A DNA stretch of 64,000 nt, from assembly GCF_965363235.1 (NCBI RefSeq), contig NC_134849.1, positions 19,494,863-19,558,862 on the forward strand, in the 5' to 3' direction. Positions 10,714 through 22,606 of the stretch are shown here, in pieces. Positions within the stretch are counted from its first letter, which is position 1, and the number at the start of each line of letters is the position of its first letter. Both the position numbers and the translations under genes were made by a program. The stretch is from Mytilus galloprovincialis. Its lineage: Eukaryota; Mollusca; Bivalvia; Mytilida; Mytilidae. The notes under the pieces were generated by a model. It made no database searches. It worked only from the letters and a program-made list of their open reading frames with translations, and had not been told where the DNA came from.

Positions 10714-12538
10714 ATGAGATGCTTAACTCTTTCGAATACCCTTTTATTTATATCAGCCGCATCGATACTTATAGCTGTATCTATAGCTGGTTACACAGTT
10801 GCAAAATCAGTGAAATATGGACTCTCTATAATGAAGCAATAGACTATGGATACGGAACAATTTTATACATGTATGCATACCAAAACCTGTGGACCAGTTA
10901 TGATATATGGAAAAACGGTGATACGGTGTACACAACAGTGTTCATACCAGCCGAGTTCAGAGATGGTAAGATGATAAAATATTGTCTACTTAAATATGAG
11001 GATGATTAAATTTAATCCGAATGCTATTAACTATGACAGTCAGATAGATATGACATTACGTGGTGTTTAACTATGCTTCATTATAATACAATCATCTTCC
11101 GTAAATCGACATCGTTCAATTTAACCTGGCTAAACAAATTTCGATCATACTATCAGTTGTTTATTTAACTAGAAGTTTTCTTGTTTGATCAAATTATCTG
11201 AACGTAAATTAAGTAAATAGTTTAGTTCAATGTTTTTTGGGTTTTTTTTTTTTGGCACTTTCATCTTAAGTTCCACATAAATGTAAATATGACTTTGGCT
11301 GAAATTTATGGTATCATGAATCATGTATTTAGCACTTTTTTTTTACTATTGGGAAACTTTTATCAACAAAGTTAACAAAATATAGTTGTTCATGAATATT
11401 AATTAATCCCAAGGATAAAATGACAAATTCGTTCTTGAACAAAGCTTTATTCTATGTTGTGTAAAATGTACTATTATTTATCTGTTTGTCATAATAATTT
11501 TTAGCCATGGTGTTGTCAGTTTATCTTCAATTTATGAATTTGACTGTCCCTTTGGTATCTTTCGCCTTTCTTTCATTAAAGATACAACACTTATTTGTAA
11601 AGATGTTGCTAATGACGTAATAAATTGTAAATAACAATCCAAGTTCGGCAATGAACATAAGCGATTTTGTATTTTTTGTAATTGTATGTGAGCCGACATC
11701 GACAATACAATCCTTTTACTATATATTTGTCATGTTTATAGAAAATTTGTCCTTTTCAGTTTGTGATATAGAATGAAAGAAAGAACAGTTAATTCAACTT
11801 GCGCCTTTTTCAGATTCGTGGAGACTTATACTTAGAACACGAATCTTTACTGCCATTGGATTGGGAGCATTATCTGTTGTTATCCTTTTGCTAGGCAGTC
11901 TTGTCCAAATCTGTAACCGGAAAAAATTGTATTGAATACCATCAGGATAGCATCATCCGTTCTTTCCTTGTGTGCAGGTATATTTAACTTTTATAGGAAA
12001 TAATGTTTTAAGTAAATAAAGAGAAATCAATGTTGAACCAATTTATTATACGATTTCTTTGTTTACACAGGAAGTACAAAAAATGTATTATATTTAAGTG
12101 GCATAAGCTACGGTATATACACAGTAAATCAATATCTTTTATTTTATTTTAAACATTTTTAATAGCGGAATATTGCAATAGTAGTTTGATATAAGCAGTC
12201 ATTTTGTCATTTGACACATTTTTTGCCATAGACAGCCATGGGTTCTATTGTCTTTACCTTGACTATCTCAAATGATTGATTTTCCTGTTGCAGGTGGACT
12301 TTTGGTGTCTTCTTTGATCTTCTATAGGAACAAATACCAGTCCATTTTGTCAGTTCTATTCGACGATCCAGCCAATCTATATCCAGAGAAAGAGAACATT
12401 TCAATCGGATTCTACCTGACAGCATTTGCAAGCGCAATGTTTTTCGTTTCTTCTTTCTTCAATATTGCAAATGTATTTATAGATAAGAAAACTACCCAAG
12501 CCTCTGTCCAACCTTCAAGGGGGCCTCATGATATATAA
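10714..12538 (+). pseudogene. four-TM claudin/PMP22-like gene, copy B, frameshifted
   Basis: All three exons are present. Exon 1 is 10714-10965 (donor G|GTAAGA), exon 2 is 11814-11977 (acceptor TTTTTCAG), exon 3 is 12294-12538 (acceptor CTGTTGCAG). Exon 1 starts MRCLTLSNTLLFISAASI, the first membrane segment, as in copy C. It is 252 nt against 250: a 2-nt insertion at about 10816 (GAAATATGGACT for GAAATGGACT) leads to TAG at 10840-10842. The shifted frame continues with the family signature YGYGT, YQNLWTSYDIW, GDTVYTTVFIP. Exon 2 is 164 nt against 165: a 1-nt loss near 11923 gives TGA at 11933-11935. The net shift (+1) is not compensated, so exon 3, itself intact, cannot be read in frame. Either a young pseudogene or two base-calling errors. 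A candidate poly(A) signal AATAAA is at 12703. Confidence 0.75.
11440..11580 (+). repeat. R3 repeat in intron 1 of copy B
   Basis: TTCTATGTTGTGTAAAATGTAC, TTAGCCATGGTGTTGTCAGTTT, GAATTTGACTGTCCCTTTGG and TATCTTTCGCCTTTC follow the R3 order. Confidence 0.7.
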
Positions 12539-12702
12539 ACAAAGGTACAAACAACTGATATAAACAACTGATATATCAACTGACACGGGCCTAATTAGCA
12601 ATAATTGTATTTCCTTAAAGAATTTGTTTTCGGAGAAGAGAACTTTTTTTTTAAATTTCTCCTTACTGACGAAACTGATGTCTTTGTTCCGTTTTTGTAA
12701 AA

Positions 12703-12708
12703 AATAAA
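12703..12708 (+). terminator. candidate poly(A) signal AATAAA after copy B
   Basis: AATAAA lies 165 bases after the copy B stop codon. Plausible by position only, and such hexamers are common in AT-rich DNA. Confidence 0.3.
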
Positions 12709-12747
12709 AATTTAAAATGCGTGTGTTTACTTTACATGTGCATGATT

Positions 12748-12775
12748 CGTGTGTGTGTGTGTGTGTGTGTGTGTG
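12748..12775. repeat. (GT)n microsatellite
   Basis: About 13 GT dinucleotides ending GTGTGCG, within 3' flank DNA shared with copy A (ACATGTGCATGATTCG also occurs near 1793). Confidence 0.9.
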
Positions 12776-13114
12776 CGTTAACTCCTTAATCAACTTCTAC
12801 CTATGTTTTGTTGTACGCGTCACTATTTGTGTTTCCAGTTCCGATCCGAATACTGGTCCGCATACTACTCTACACTAATGGAGTAAAGGAAAATAGTTCC
12901 GGAAAGAAAACGATCACTGTACGAAGTTTGTCTTCGATACATATTAGTCATTAAAGATGGTTGATAATTGTGGCAGTATAGTATCACAGTGGTCATAGTA
13001 ACACGACATGCTTTTCATTTCGTCGGTAATTGAAGTATGGTAATTAAAATTCATGTTTGAAATTAAAATTTATTTAGTTATAAATTATTCATATACTTCT
13101 TCAGGTTTTTTTTT

Positions 13115-13315
13115 GGTGTTTTGTATACTCTTATTTGCCTTTTTTGGACTGTTCTCTTCTTTTTGTCATGGCGTTTTCACTTCATTTTCGACATATGAAA
13201 CGTCCAATTGATATCTTTTCGGCATATGGAATGTCAAGTTGATTTCTTTTTGACATATGGAATGTCCAGTTGGTATTTTTTCGACATATTGAATGTCCAG
13301 TCGGTATCTTTCGCT
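13115..13315 (+). repeat. R3 copy with an internal four-unit 31-bp tandem expansion
   Basis: The R3 segment TCATGGCGTTTTCACTTCATTTTCGACATATGA is followed by repeated units of TTTTCGACATATGGAATGTCCAGTTGGTATC type, starting near 13187, 13218, 13248 and 13279, then the normal R3 end TATCTTTCGCT. Other R3 copies in the window have a single unit here. Confidence 0.7.
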
Positions 13316-14350
13316 AATCTTTAACAATACTGGTTTGTTTGACATGTATGTTTCCGAAAAAAAACAAATCTCTTACTCTCAATAGAAGAGCGACTTCTAT
13401 GAAAGTATAAACTAAACCTTTCCATTTTGGGGAGCTGGTGGCAATACCTAGGATGGTATAAGGGATTGTTGTCGTTGTAGAGCCAGGCCGGAATGAAATA
13501 TTTGTACTATTAATTTGATTCATATCTCGTTGGAGATTCGTTCTATCAAGAAATAGTTGATTGATCATATGCATTTACGAATGTGTCTTCTAATGATACT
13601 GATAATGTTTTATTAGATTATTTGATTAGTAATGGCAGTACCCAACTATAATTTGAAGTATTGATATTGATCCAACGTTAAGTGAAATAAAAGTTTCCAA
13701 CCTACTTTGTTATACAGCTTTGTAAAAAAATTTCGTCACAATATTACCATAGAGTAACTTAAAAGAATATTTGTATATACCGTCATCGTATTCTAGCAAA
13801 CAGTTCTACTCAAACCGGTGTTGGTGTCACCTTGTTAAAACGTGTCAGGTTTGGCGCTTTTCTGAAGACCTGAATTTTAATATGAAAATAACGCTTAACC
13901 GCGCTTGATATGTTTTTGGTTTTTTTACAAGACTTAGTGCGTGTAGTAATTTTGTGTTCTGTAAGCGTAAATTTGATGGTTTTGGGTTCTCCTTTTCATT
14001 TAAGAAATATAGCATATAATATTGCCAATAATTTCCCAATTAAATGTTCCTTTTGTTTTGGTTAATTTTCTTAATGCAACTATCGAAAATAGGAAGATAA
14101 ATTCCGAGCAAGACATCATAAGTTGAAGAAAGGAAGAAAATTCAATTACCAAAGACACAACTGCTGGCAAACCACTCCAAAGTAAAATCCGAATTGAGTA
14201 ACACGGACGTAACCATAAACTGAGAGTGCACTATAGTACACCAGACAGATAAGCATGGTCAGTCCTATTTGTATAATCTGTCGTATTGCCCTACACTAAT
14301 GAATATCCTGTGATAAGTACATGTTTTAGTTTTAAACATATTTATTTATA

Positions 14351-14679
14351 GTGGATTGGGAAACAAGTTTTGCAACTTATAGTAATCCCTTTCCACTTTG
14401 TGGGTGCGAGTGCTGCCTTGTAGCGGCATTAGCCTGCTCTTTTTCGAAATCTACAAGGGTGTCTTTAACGTGCAAGAGATATGGCTCTCTCTTAACACGG
14501 GTCAGCCATTTTTCGTCCCCGTCCGACAGACTATCGCCGTTTCCTCAAGACCATACTCGCAAATGGTATCAAGGGAGAGCCGAAAATTAAGTCCCTGAAA
14601 TTTTCATACCAGATGGGAATCGAACGAGGAACCTTTGTGTTAGTAGTCCTATGCACTAACCACTACATCACGGCTCTCA
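14351..14679 (-). mobile_element. tRNA-headed SINE (SINE-1), near full length
   Basis: Read on the - strand, the element begins GAGAGCCGTGATGTAGTGG and carries pol III-type boxes: A box TGATGTAGTGG (14670-14660) and B box GTTCGATTCCC (14625-14615). A body of about 250 bases follows, with several GAGAG/CTCTC motifs, ending CCCAATCCAC. A 5'-truncated copy at 42004-42076 shares the last 73 bases, which supports a mobile unit with a fixed 3' end. Confidence 0.75.
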
Positions 14680-15074
14680 CAGTCATAGACGAGGAAGTGG
14701 AAAATACAAAGGTTTTTGTAGCGTCACGTCTAGCACCAACACTTTATCAAATATATCAAGACAACAAATACAAGAAATAAGATATCGTATAGCAATTTGT
14801 TACATACAATAGGAAAGTTTATAACCAGACAAATGAAGTCATTGTCTTGTGGTTATGTTTCTGTCTTTCAAAGTCAGTCTTTATGCGTAAGTCTTGATAT
14901 GAAGCAAACCAAAAGTGACGACACCATCTATATAGTGGAACGTGAAGTTATTGAATATCGACAGATTGTTTATAAACTTGACCAGACACCGTATACCCTT
15001 GGTCACATTTATTGAGGAACAAACTTGCGATTGTCAGCTGTTTCAAAACACGCCTACCAATATGAACGCAAAAG

Positions 15075-15480
15075 TTAAAAAATAAAATAAACTCAAAGAT
15101 CTTGATGATGTCAATATCAGATTGTCTTAGTTCATACTAGTCTTGTGGACATTGGTTTATAACTGTAATCATCTAAATTTGTTATAACATCATAGCATTG
15201 ACACAATTATGGACGTTAACATGTATGATAAATCGAAATTTAACGACTTCTTATAAACGCAACACATAGGATACGCAACAATTTTCAACTCTTTTGTCAC
15301 ATCCTCATGTTGAATTCGTTTTACAAAATACAAAAATAGATCCAAATTAAATTGAAAAGTTTCAAATCACGTGTACATTTTACAATTAAAGAATTTCTCA
15401 ATAGTTTCTCGACACTTGCAGTTTTAAATTATCTCTCTCTCTCTCTGAGCAACGATTTTTAACAGTATCAAAAAATGTCG
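15075..15480 (+). repeat. segmental duplication, copy 2 (paired with 3045-3480)
   Basis: Collinear with 3045-3480. Shared anchors include GATCTTGATGATGTCAAT, TTTAACGACTTCTTATAAAC and TAGTTTCTCGACACTTGCAG. A CTCTCTCTCTCT tract replaces CTCTCTGTCTG of the other copy. Confidence 0.75.
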
Positions 15481-15654
15481 TGGCAACCCAATTTTAATTT
15501 CTTCTGAAATGTCCTGCTCTATCACATTCATAGCATGGTTAATTTCTGCGTGGCACACTTGACTTTGTATTTCAAGATAAACTGTTGGCAATTATAAAGT
15601 CATACAAAAGTAAAACATTGCTGCCAATGAAACCAAAACTGTCAGTCTAAGTAA

Positions 15655-15735
15655 TGTACAAATTAAAGAACAAAAAACGAATATTACATACAACAACAAA
15701 AGGTAACCACTGCCTTGGGGCAGGGTAAGGTTTTA
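15655..15735 (-). repeat. R2-like reverse fragment
   Basis: AACGAATATTACATACAACAACAAAAGGTAACCACTGCC resembles the reverse of the R2 GGTTGTCGTTTGTTG...TTCG segment. The remainder, 15736-16425, is AT-rich with no gene or element recognised. Confidence 0.4.
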
Positions 15736-17954
15736 CGTTTCTATTTTTTTTATATTTATTTAGTCTGCACGTGGTTGTTTGCATGTGGGTCATCACTGTT
15801 CATATACTCCTTATCATATATATAAATCAGAACATGTGGTTTGAGTGTCAATGTACCATATTACTGACTTTTGATTTTAAGTTGCTCTTACTTTGCAGAG
15901 CACCAGAATGTCCTGTTACCGAAAAAAGGTCACATGTCAAAAACTTTGTAGTCAAAAGTCGGTAATGTGAAAATTGTCTATTACTACATGTACTCTATCA
16001 GTTGCAAATTAGATGACATAAATTAATGATTGAGTTTTAAAAATAAACAATATTATAATTCATTCCATTATGTAAATATTACATTATGATTCCTAGTACA
16101 TGCAGTTGGCAAGCGTTCTTTTGATGAGACTATGCTATTTTTCAATGTTCTTTAAAACAAAGATATTTTTCTACAAATGCATTCGAGCTCTGTAAAACAA
16201 GAGTCAGTCAATATTACCGTGTATGTATACAACACAATCTCGCTTTGTCTTTTAGACTGTATTTGCGCTAGGTTCAAGCGTTAGTCCTTATTCCGAAAAT
16301 GAGCTTTCCCTGGTATTTTCATAGGCAATGTTAAGTCTTTGGATAACAATTAGTAATGCACATACATTTACGAATGAACTTTTTGAAAGTTTAATTTGCA
16401 AACTAGCTGTCAACTTACTAATATCAGTCTATGAAAGAAGCGATTCGATAAAAACTTTTCTTATATCAACGAGCGATATTGTCTTATATCAACGAGTTGC
16501 ATTGTGAGAAATTTCAGACGAATGTTAGCATTTGTACGAAGAAAGGCAGATTTCTCGGCATAAAGTAATGACTCTTTTCTTAAAACAGGGTGACATTTAA
16601 CACAATATACGTCTGGTGTATAATTTCCATGAATTATTTATGTAATAACAAGCAAGGTGTATTTAAACGAGAAAATTGAATTGTTGAATAAATGAAGCAT
16701 AAAGACACGATTTATCATTTGTAGATATACACATTCTATAAATATCATGTAGCAAATTCAGTGGAATGCAATTGAGATGAATTCAATTGTTTGCTAAACC
16801 AAAATCACCTATAAGTAAAAAATACTGCTATATTTTATTATATCAATGCGATATTTGTCTTATATCATAGCGATGATTTTTTAATATCAAAAATTTATGA
16901 ATGCGATACTTTTCTAATATAACTGCTATAGTTTTCTAATATAAAATGAATACGATGACACGTCACAATGCATGTCAAGAACACTGCAAACATAATTCAA
17001 AAACTTAGATCATGACCGGTTTAACGTTTTAGGATCAAAATCACAAAAATTTCGTATCTGTAACAAAATTAACGCTTACATGAACTTATCATTTCGAAAA
17101 TGTTGCTTGACCCTATTGATAGTTGAAAGTGTTAAAAACCTGTTCAGTCTATTGTTTTCAATCACATGGTTTAACCGACTAATTCTATTTGAAGTGATGA
17201 TGCAATGGCGGAATTTAAATGCGGTTGCAAATAGTCTAACGACCTATTAGATTCTAATATACTGGTCACACTGCTATAGCCTATCCATCGTGGTAATATC
17301 GAAATAGACAAAAAAAAAAATCATTACTTAAAAAAACATTCATTCAAACAATCCAATCCAATACAGCTCAAAATTACAATGAATATTCAAATGGTAAAAT
17401 AAATAATCCAAACAAATTAAAATGTACAAATGCTGATGTCCCGAACTTTGAAGATACCAACTGAGGTAGTCTCAGACTATAAATTGGACAACTTCAGATA
17501 CAACGAAAATCAAAAATCTTGTCAAACAGAAAATGTATTTATTATTAACATAGAAAAAAATATTAGGAAGGAAAATAGTTCTTTTTGGATATCAAAGACT
17601 TTTCCCGTTGGTAAATCGATATCTCTATGAACATAATCAGCTCGCCGCGTGGACGCTCTTTTACATCGCGATGACCGTGAGGTCATTCCGATGGATTGTT
17701 GCCACAGAGATTTGACTTTCGTTTTTGACTAGTAATCGATCGTATAAATACGCGAACATTTTTTGGTGCAATATAACAATCCGTATCGCTTGTTATAAAT
17801 TCATTTCTTCAATGAGTACTAAAAAAAAATTGTAAAGAACACAAATAAATAAGATGTAAATGTCTTTTGACGTTATAAATGTGTATATATCTTTTCTATA
17901 TTTGTAAATTTAGATCGTTCAGTTGGAGGACTGGAAAGCAGTTATTTATAAGGG

Positions 17955-18175
17955 GAAATTTTAAAGATATATAGACATAAGAAGATGGTGCATGAGTTCG
18001 AATGAGACAACTTTCCATCAAAGTAATAATTTGTTTAAAGTAAACCATTATAGATCAAAGTAGGGCCTTAAATACGAAGCCTTGGCTCACAACGAACACC
18101 ACGCTATATAGGAACAAAAACATTAGTTGCTAGTGTTACCCATTCAAACAGGAAAACCAACGGTCTAATTTGTAT
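17955..18175 (+). repeat. dispersed repeat R5
   Basis: ATAAGAAGATGGTGCATGAG, GAATGAGACAACTTTCCATC, CCATTATAGATCAAAGTAGG, AAGCCTTGGCTCACAACGAA and CAGGAAAACCAACGGTCTAA. It matches 41905-42190 apart from the SINE insertion there. Confidence 0.65.
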
Positions 18176-18554
18176 AAAAAAGGAGATTCAAAAGTACAGG
18201 TCAGATTTTGTCGAATCAATCTGAACGAGGACAGTATGATTCATCTTTGTCACAAGTTAGTTTCATTGTAATCAATAAAGCAAGTCTTCCACGCGTGCGT
18301 TGCGAGCATATCGGATATATATTATTTCGGTGCGTTCATTATAAAATTTGCTCAATGTTATATATGTGAACAATCATTTTGATACTTAGCTATTTGGTTA
18401 CGACATTGTTTTTTTTAACCCTTATTTGATTACCTTTGCTTCCAAAACCAATTGAGAAATTTGTAAGATGTTTCCAAAAACAATTTGAATTTAAGCAAAT
18501 GTCTTAAAACTGCTTATTTACATACAATACTACTAAGAAGTAAATTCACAAAAA

Positions 18555-18800
18555 TACTGAACTCCGAGGAAAATTCAAAACAGAAAGTCCCTTATCAAAT
18601 GGTAAAAACAAATGATAAAACACACCAAACGAATGGATAATTACTGTCATATTTCTGACTCGGTACTGGCATTTTATAATTTTGAGAATGGTGAATTGAA
18701 CCTGGTTTTATAGCGCTTAAACTCTCACGTGTATGACAGTCTCATCAATTTCTATCATATTTACAACGATGCGTGATCAAAACAGACATAATAGGTGAAA
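18555..18800 (+). repeat. dispersed repeat R6
   Basis: AACACACCAAACGAATGGATAA, TCTGACTCGGTACTGGCATT, GAACCTGGTTTTATAGCGC and GTATGACAGTCTCATCAA. The GTACTGGCATTTT...AACCTGGTTTT part is shared with the R4 copy at 44565-44650. Confidence 0.6.
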
Positions 18801-19887
18801 TTGTCAAAAATATTGGTACAGCAGTCTAATATTTTAGATACTAATAAGATACAAAAACACCGCTAAGAAATTTTAAAAGTATCGCATTGATATAAGAAAT
18901 AATAGCATTTGTTTATTTATGTATATAAGAAAAACACAGCACTTCAAATTTTACACGGACATAAACTTTAGCTTCTAACTGACTTCTGAATGTATATTTA
19001 GACTCAATAATATTGTTGTTTATATTTAAACAATAAGTTTTAAAGATAGTATTTTCTTAATTTTTCGTTGCCAAAAACAACATTTTCCGCATGGAATGTC
19101 TGCATATTTACAATTGATATTAGACAATATCGCTATGTGATATAAGAAAAGTTTTTATCGATACGCTTCTTCCATAGACTAAATATATATTATGTAAAAA
19201 GTTTTGATTGTACTGGTTGTTCCCTGGGTTAATCAAGTATATTTATTTTCACTTAAACAAAATTCGATGATTAAGAATATTTTTTATCAAATCAATTTTG
19301 ACAGATTATTATATTAAAGTGAGTGACATTTTTGTTGCAAAATATTTGTCAAAATTCAATAATCTAAAATATTTCATTTCTGCTACTTAATTAAACAGAC
19401 GTCCTATAGAGTTACAGTTTCCATTGTGTAACGGATTTTGCCCTCAAAGGGAAACAATAACTGTTTTGATCTTAACCATGAGGGTGTGTAGTAAGGGGTA
19501 CATTTAAATACATGTAATTTAAAACGTATTCATGATTCTACGGCTTAAAAAAATTATCCGCTTTATTAAAATATCATTTCTTTGTAAATGCTTATACTTT
19601 TTGAACTGTCTTGTTGATTATTTTTTTTCTAGAAGACTTTTACGTTTATTTGTTTATTTTTACGTACATGTATGTTATGTATGTCATTCTGTAAAGGTCT
19701 TGCATTTCTTTCATTTACTGATTTATTCATTTCTTCATTTAATCAATTTGCATATGATAACCATATTTTTAATTAATAAGTTTTATTAATACAAAAGTTA
19801 AGCTATCTATAAGTATGTTATTAGACCAAGCATTGACTTTCTGTTCAATAATGATTTTTATTGTAAATAAAAAAACTAATCAAATAA

Positions 19888-20310
19888 AAAAAAACTTTCC
19901 ACCCTCGATATATTTCTAATCTGATCAAGATACCATTGTAAAGTGTCAATCTAGGTAACATAATGAAACCTTAAACAAAGGGATTTGTCTTTTTATTTCA
20001 TTGACGCTCGTTCATTGTACTTAGATTAAATATATTTAATAAACAAAATACGGGGGTTCGTTGTGTTCCATAGTATATTGTATTGTATTATGGCATTTTG
20101 TTCAATGTGTATTGGTATATTTAAGTCATTGTAATAAATTAAATGTATTTGGACGTACGGATAATCATAATATTTGTACTGTGGTTGTAATTAACACTGA
20201 TAATTTGAAGGTAAGATTTAATAAGAAAAAAAGAACAGTTTTTGTTTTATTTAAGAATTTAGTTTTAGTTTTGCATCAAATGTAACCTTTTAAAACATTC
20301 CCGAGGGTGG
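19888..20310. mobile_element. possible MITE with CTTTCCACCCTCG ends
   Basis: CTTTCCACCCTCG near 19896 faces CGAGGGTGGTAAAG near 20303, an inverted pair with one inserted base. The sequence between is AT-rich with no recognised frame. DNA to about 20490 (CACGTGCAGCCGTGAAAAGG, CAACGTGCAAGACA) is GC-richer and unassigned. Confidence 0.35.
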
Positions 20311-20852
20311 TAAAGGGTTATTTTCGTCCAACGTGCTATGCCATTTTTATTCCACGTGCAGCCGTGAAAAGGGGTCGTTATTCACTGTGTTTCGTGAAAT
20401 CGTCGAAAAGATCAACGTGCAAGACATTTTTAATTGTTCGTTCATCGTGAAATGGCAAACCCTTTACGCCCCTCATTCCCCATTTCCATTCTCAAGTTTA
20501 ATAAGTTTGCAAAGTCGCTCATGTTTTGTGTTGACCATCTTGTTCCATTTTACCGAATTATCTAATAACCCATGGAAGTTTTATTTCATCTTTCAGTTAC
20601 TGTAATAATTCTTTCTCAGATTAATGCATTGATATGTTCGATTTGAAATAAAAGAAAATACGATAAAAGAAATGGTCATTAGCTTATTTTCTTATCATAA
20701 TTCCAAGAGTTGTCAAAATATATAATTTTGCAAATCCAAATTTATTTAAGGTAAACTACAATATTTTCTTATTCTAAAACAGATGTCAGTAGTCGTACGT
20801 ATTTCTGGCGGCATATCATATTTCATTATCACTGAGCTAGTAGACATTTTTG

Positions 20853-20996
20853 TTTAGGGGCCAGCTGAAGGACATCCCGGGTGCGGTAGTTTTTCGCTGC
20901 ATTGAAGACCTATTGGTGGCCTTCGGCTGTTGTCTGCTCTATGGTCGAGTTGTTGTCTCTTTGACACATTCCTCATTTCCATTCTCAATTGTTATT
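20853..20996 (+). repeat. R1 repeat 3' end
   Basis: TTTAGGGGCCAGCTGAAGGACATCC, GGGTGCGGTAGTTTTTCGCTG, TTGAAGACCTATTGGTGGCC, GTTGTTGTCTCTTTGACACATTCC and CATTTCCATTCTCAATTG: a clean R1 terminal segment. Confidence 0.8.
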
Positions 20997-21521
20997 GAAA
21001 AAAATTTACTAGTAATAAATCTTTACTCTCTTCCTTATTAATATTAGGAGCCCGCACAAAACATTATATTGGTTAATTTTTATTCTGGTGGAAGGTCGGA
21101 GGAGGATCGTTTGCGGATTGACTATTTATTTTAATTTGTTGATACACATGATTATTTTTTTACACGGGAAAACTTTTTTTTTTTTTGGACACAACTGGTT
21201 CAGGCATTTTTTGTTGTTGCAGACTATTCATTTTAATCGTGTCTTATGCAAGGGTATGTATTTTGAGCTCTTACAAGACAATAATTTGCATTTTCAATAA
21301 CCAAAATGAAGTATTGCATTGTTTTGGATATACAGTGAATAAAAGGGAATGTATGATAAAAGGTTAATCAAAGGTCAGGCATCTAAACAACACAATCTAA
21401 CTTTAAAGAAAACTACATGTAAACATATGGTTTTATCAAATTCTTTTTTATACAGATTAACAAATAAAGGTTGTGGAATTTTGGTTGTACCTGTAGCAAG
21501 TTAATAACGTATTACAAATAG

Positions 21522-21832
21522 GATAAAATTGAGAATGAAAATGGGGAATGTGCCAAAGAGACAACAACCTGACCATAGAAAAAACAACAGCAGAAGGTCA
21601 CCAACAGGTCTTCAATGTAGCGAGAAATTCCCGCACCCGGAAGCGTCCTTCGGCTGGCCCCTAAACAAATATATACTAGTTCAGTGATAATGAACGCCAT
21701 ACTAATTTCCAAATTGTACACAAGAAACTAAAATTAAAATAATACAAGACTAACAAAGGCCGGAGGCTCCTGACTTGGGACAGGCGCAAAAATGCGGCGG
21801 GGTTAAACATGTTTGAGAAATCTCAACTCTCC
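21522..21832 (-). repeat. R1 repeat 3' end, reverse, longest copy
   Basis: Reverse of R1 from AAAATTGAGAATGAAAATGGG through CGGCTGGCCCCTAAACAAAT to GAGGCTCCTGACTTGGGACA and TGCGGCGGGGTTAAACATG. It shows that the GGGCCAGC part and the upstream TGTCCCAAGTCAGGAGCCTC part belong to one unit. Confidence 0.8.
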
Positions 21833-22064
21833 CCCTATACCTCTAGCCAATGTATAAAAGTAGCATATCATAATTTTTATGGTGATGTTGTTTAGCGATT
21901 CCTTAACTTTAGATACGATCAAAGTAAACGTACCGATCCTTTTAATAAACGACATTCTAAAAGGTTATCAACTCTAAAAATTCTTTGAAAATTGCTTTTA
22001 TCGGTATAAATGTTGACTTTCTAATCAGTACCTAAAACCATATAATCCAACCTCTTTGTGTATG

Positions 22065-22215
22065 TACCTGTCTCAAGTCAGGAGCCTGTAATTCAGTGGT
22101 AATCGTTTGTTGCTGTGTATCATATTTGTTCTTCATGTATTGCTTTTAACATAAGTCTTAGAGGCCGTTAGATTTCTAGTTTGAATTGTTTTACATTCGT
22201 CATTTCGAGTCTTTT
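22065..22215 (+). repeat. R2 repeat, 5' half
   Basis: TGTGTATGTACCTGTCTCAAG, TCAGGAGCCTGTAATTCAGTGG and GTCATTTCGAGTCTTTTATTGC, then an abrupt switch to unrelated sequence. Confidence 0.7.
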
Positions 22216-22469
22216 ATTGCTTACTATAATGAATGGGTATATGTCTATGTATCTTCTCAAAGACACAACGAGGCCTTTTAACAAAGAGCAAATGCCCACT
22301 ATTCACTTCTACTTCAAGACGGTCCTAGATCCAGTTAAAGTGGAATTCTTTGCTTGATGTTTATAAATGTGTTTCCTTTGTCTAAACGTTTTGTTCCAGG
22401 CCTGGTTGTACAAAATGTAGATAAAGGTAAGTTGTTATGAAGTAATATTACACCTGCATATTATATGTT

Positions 22470-22600
22470 ATTCAGGTCTCAGACAGGGTATATACTGTGA
22501 CATTCCCGGCTTAGAGTTTATATCCCCTGAGCCGAAGGCGAAGGGGATATAAGCCCTAAGCCGGGAATGTCACAGTATATACCCTTTCTGAGACCTGAAT
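22470..22600. repeat. 131-bp imperfect palindrome (hairpin)
   Basis: The left arm ATTCAGGTCTCAGACAGGG... and the right arm ...CCCTTTCTGAGACCTGAAT are complementary over about 62 bases with a handful of mismatches. The arms include TATATACTGTGACATTCCCG and TTATATCCCCT. The loop is only a few bases near 22535. Confidence 0.85.
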
Positions 22601-22606
22601 TACACA

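Larger units (their letters stand above)
16426..19180. mobile_element. 2.76-kb element with ~60-bp inverted ends
   Basis: The left end (AGTCTATGAAAGAAGCG, then GATAAAAACTTTTCTTATATC and GCGATATTGTCTTATATC) matches the reverse complement of the right end (AGTCTATGGAAGAAGCG, GATAAAAACTTTTCTTATATC, GCGATATTGTCTAATATC) over about 60 bases with few differences. Inside both ends TTATATCA/GCGATA words recur in both orientations (16845-16955 and 18800-18930). The middle (17000-18800) includes R5 and R6 pieces and no transposase-like frame, so the element looks non-autonomous. No clear target-site duplication is visible. Confidence 0.7.

Noticed and set aside
14610..14680. tRNA gene on the - strand
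   Set aside because: Boxes A and B are present, but arms do not fold to a tRNA and a 250-base SINE body follows.
17740..17760. TATA-like box CGTATAAATACGCG
   Set aside because: No gene starts downstream within the 2.76-kb element; a single TATA-like word is not evidence of a promoter.
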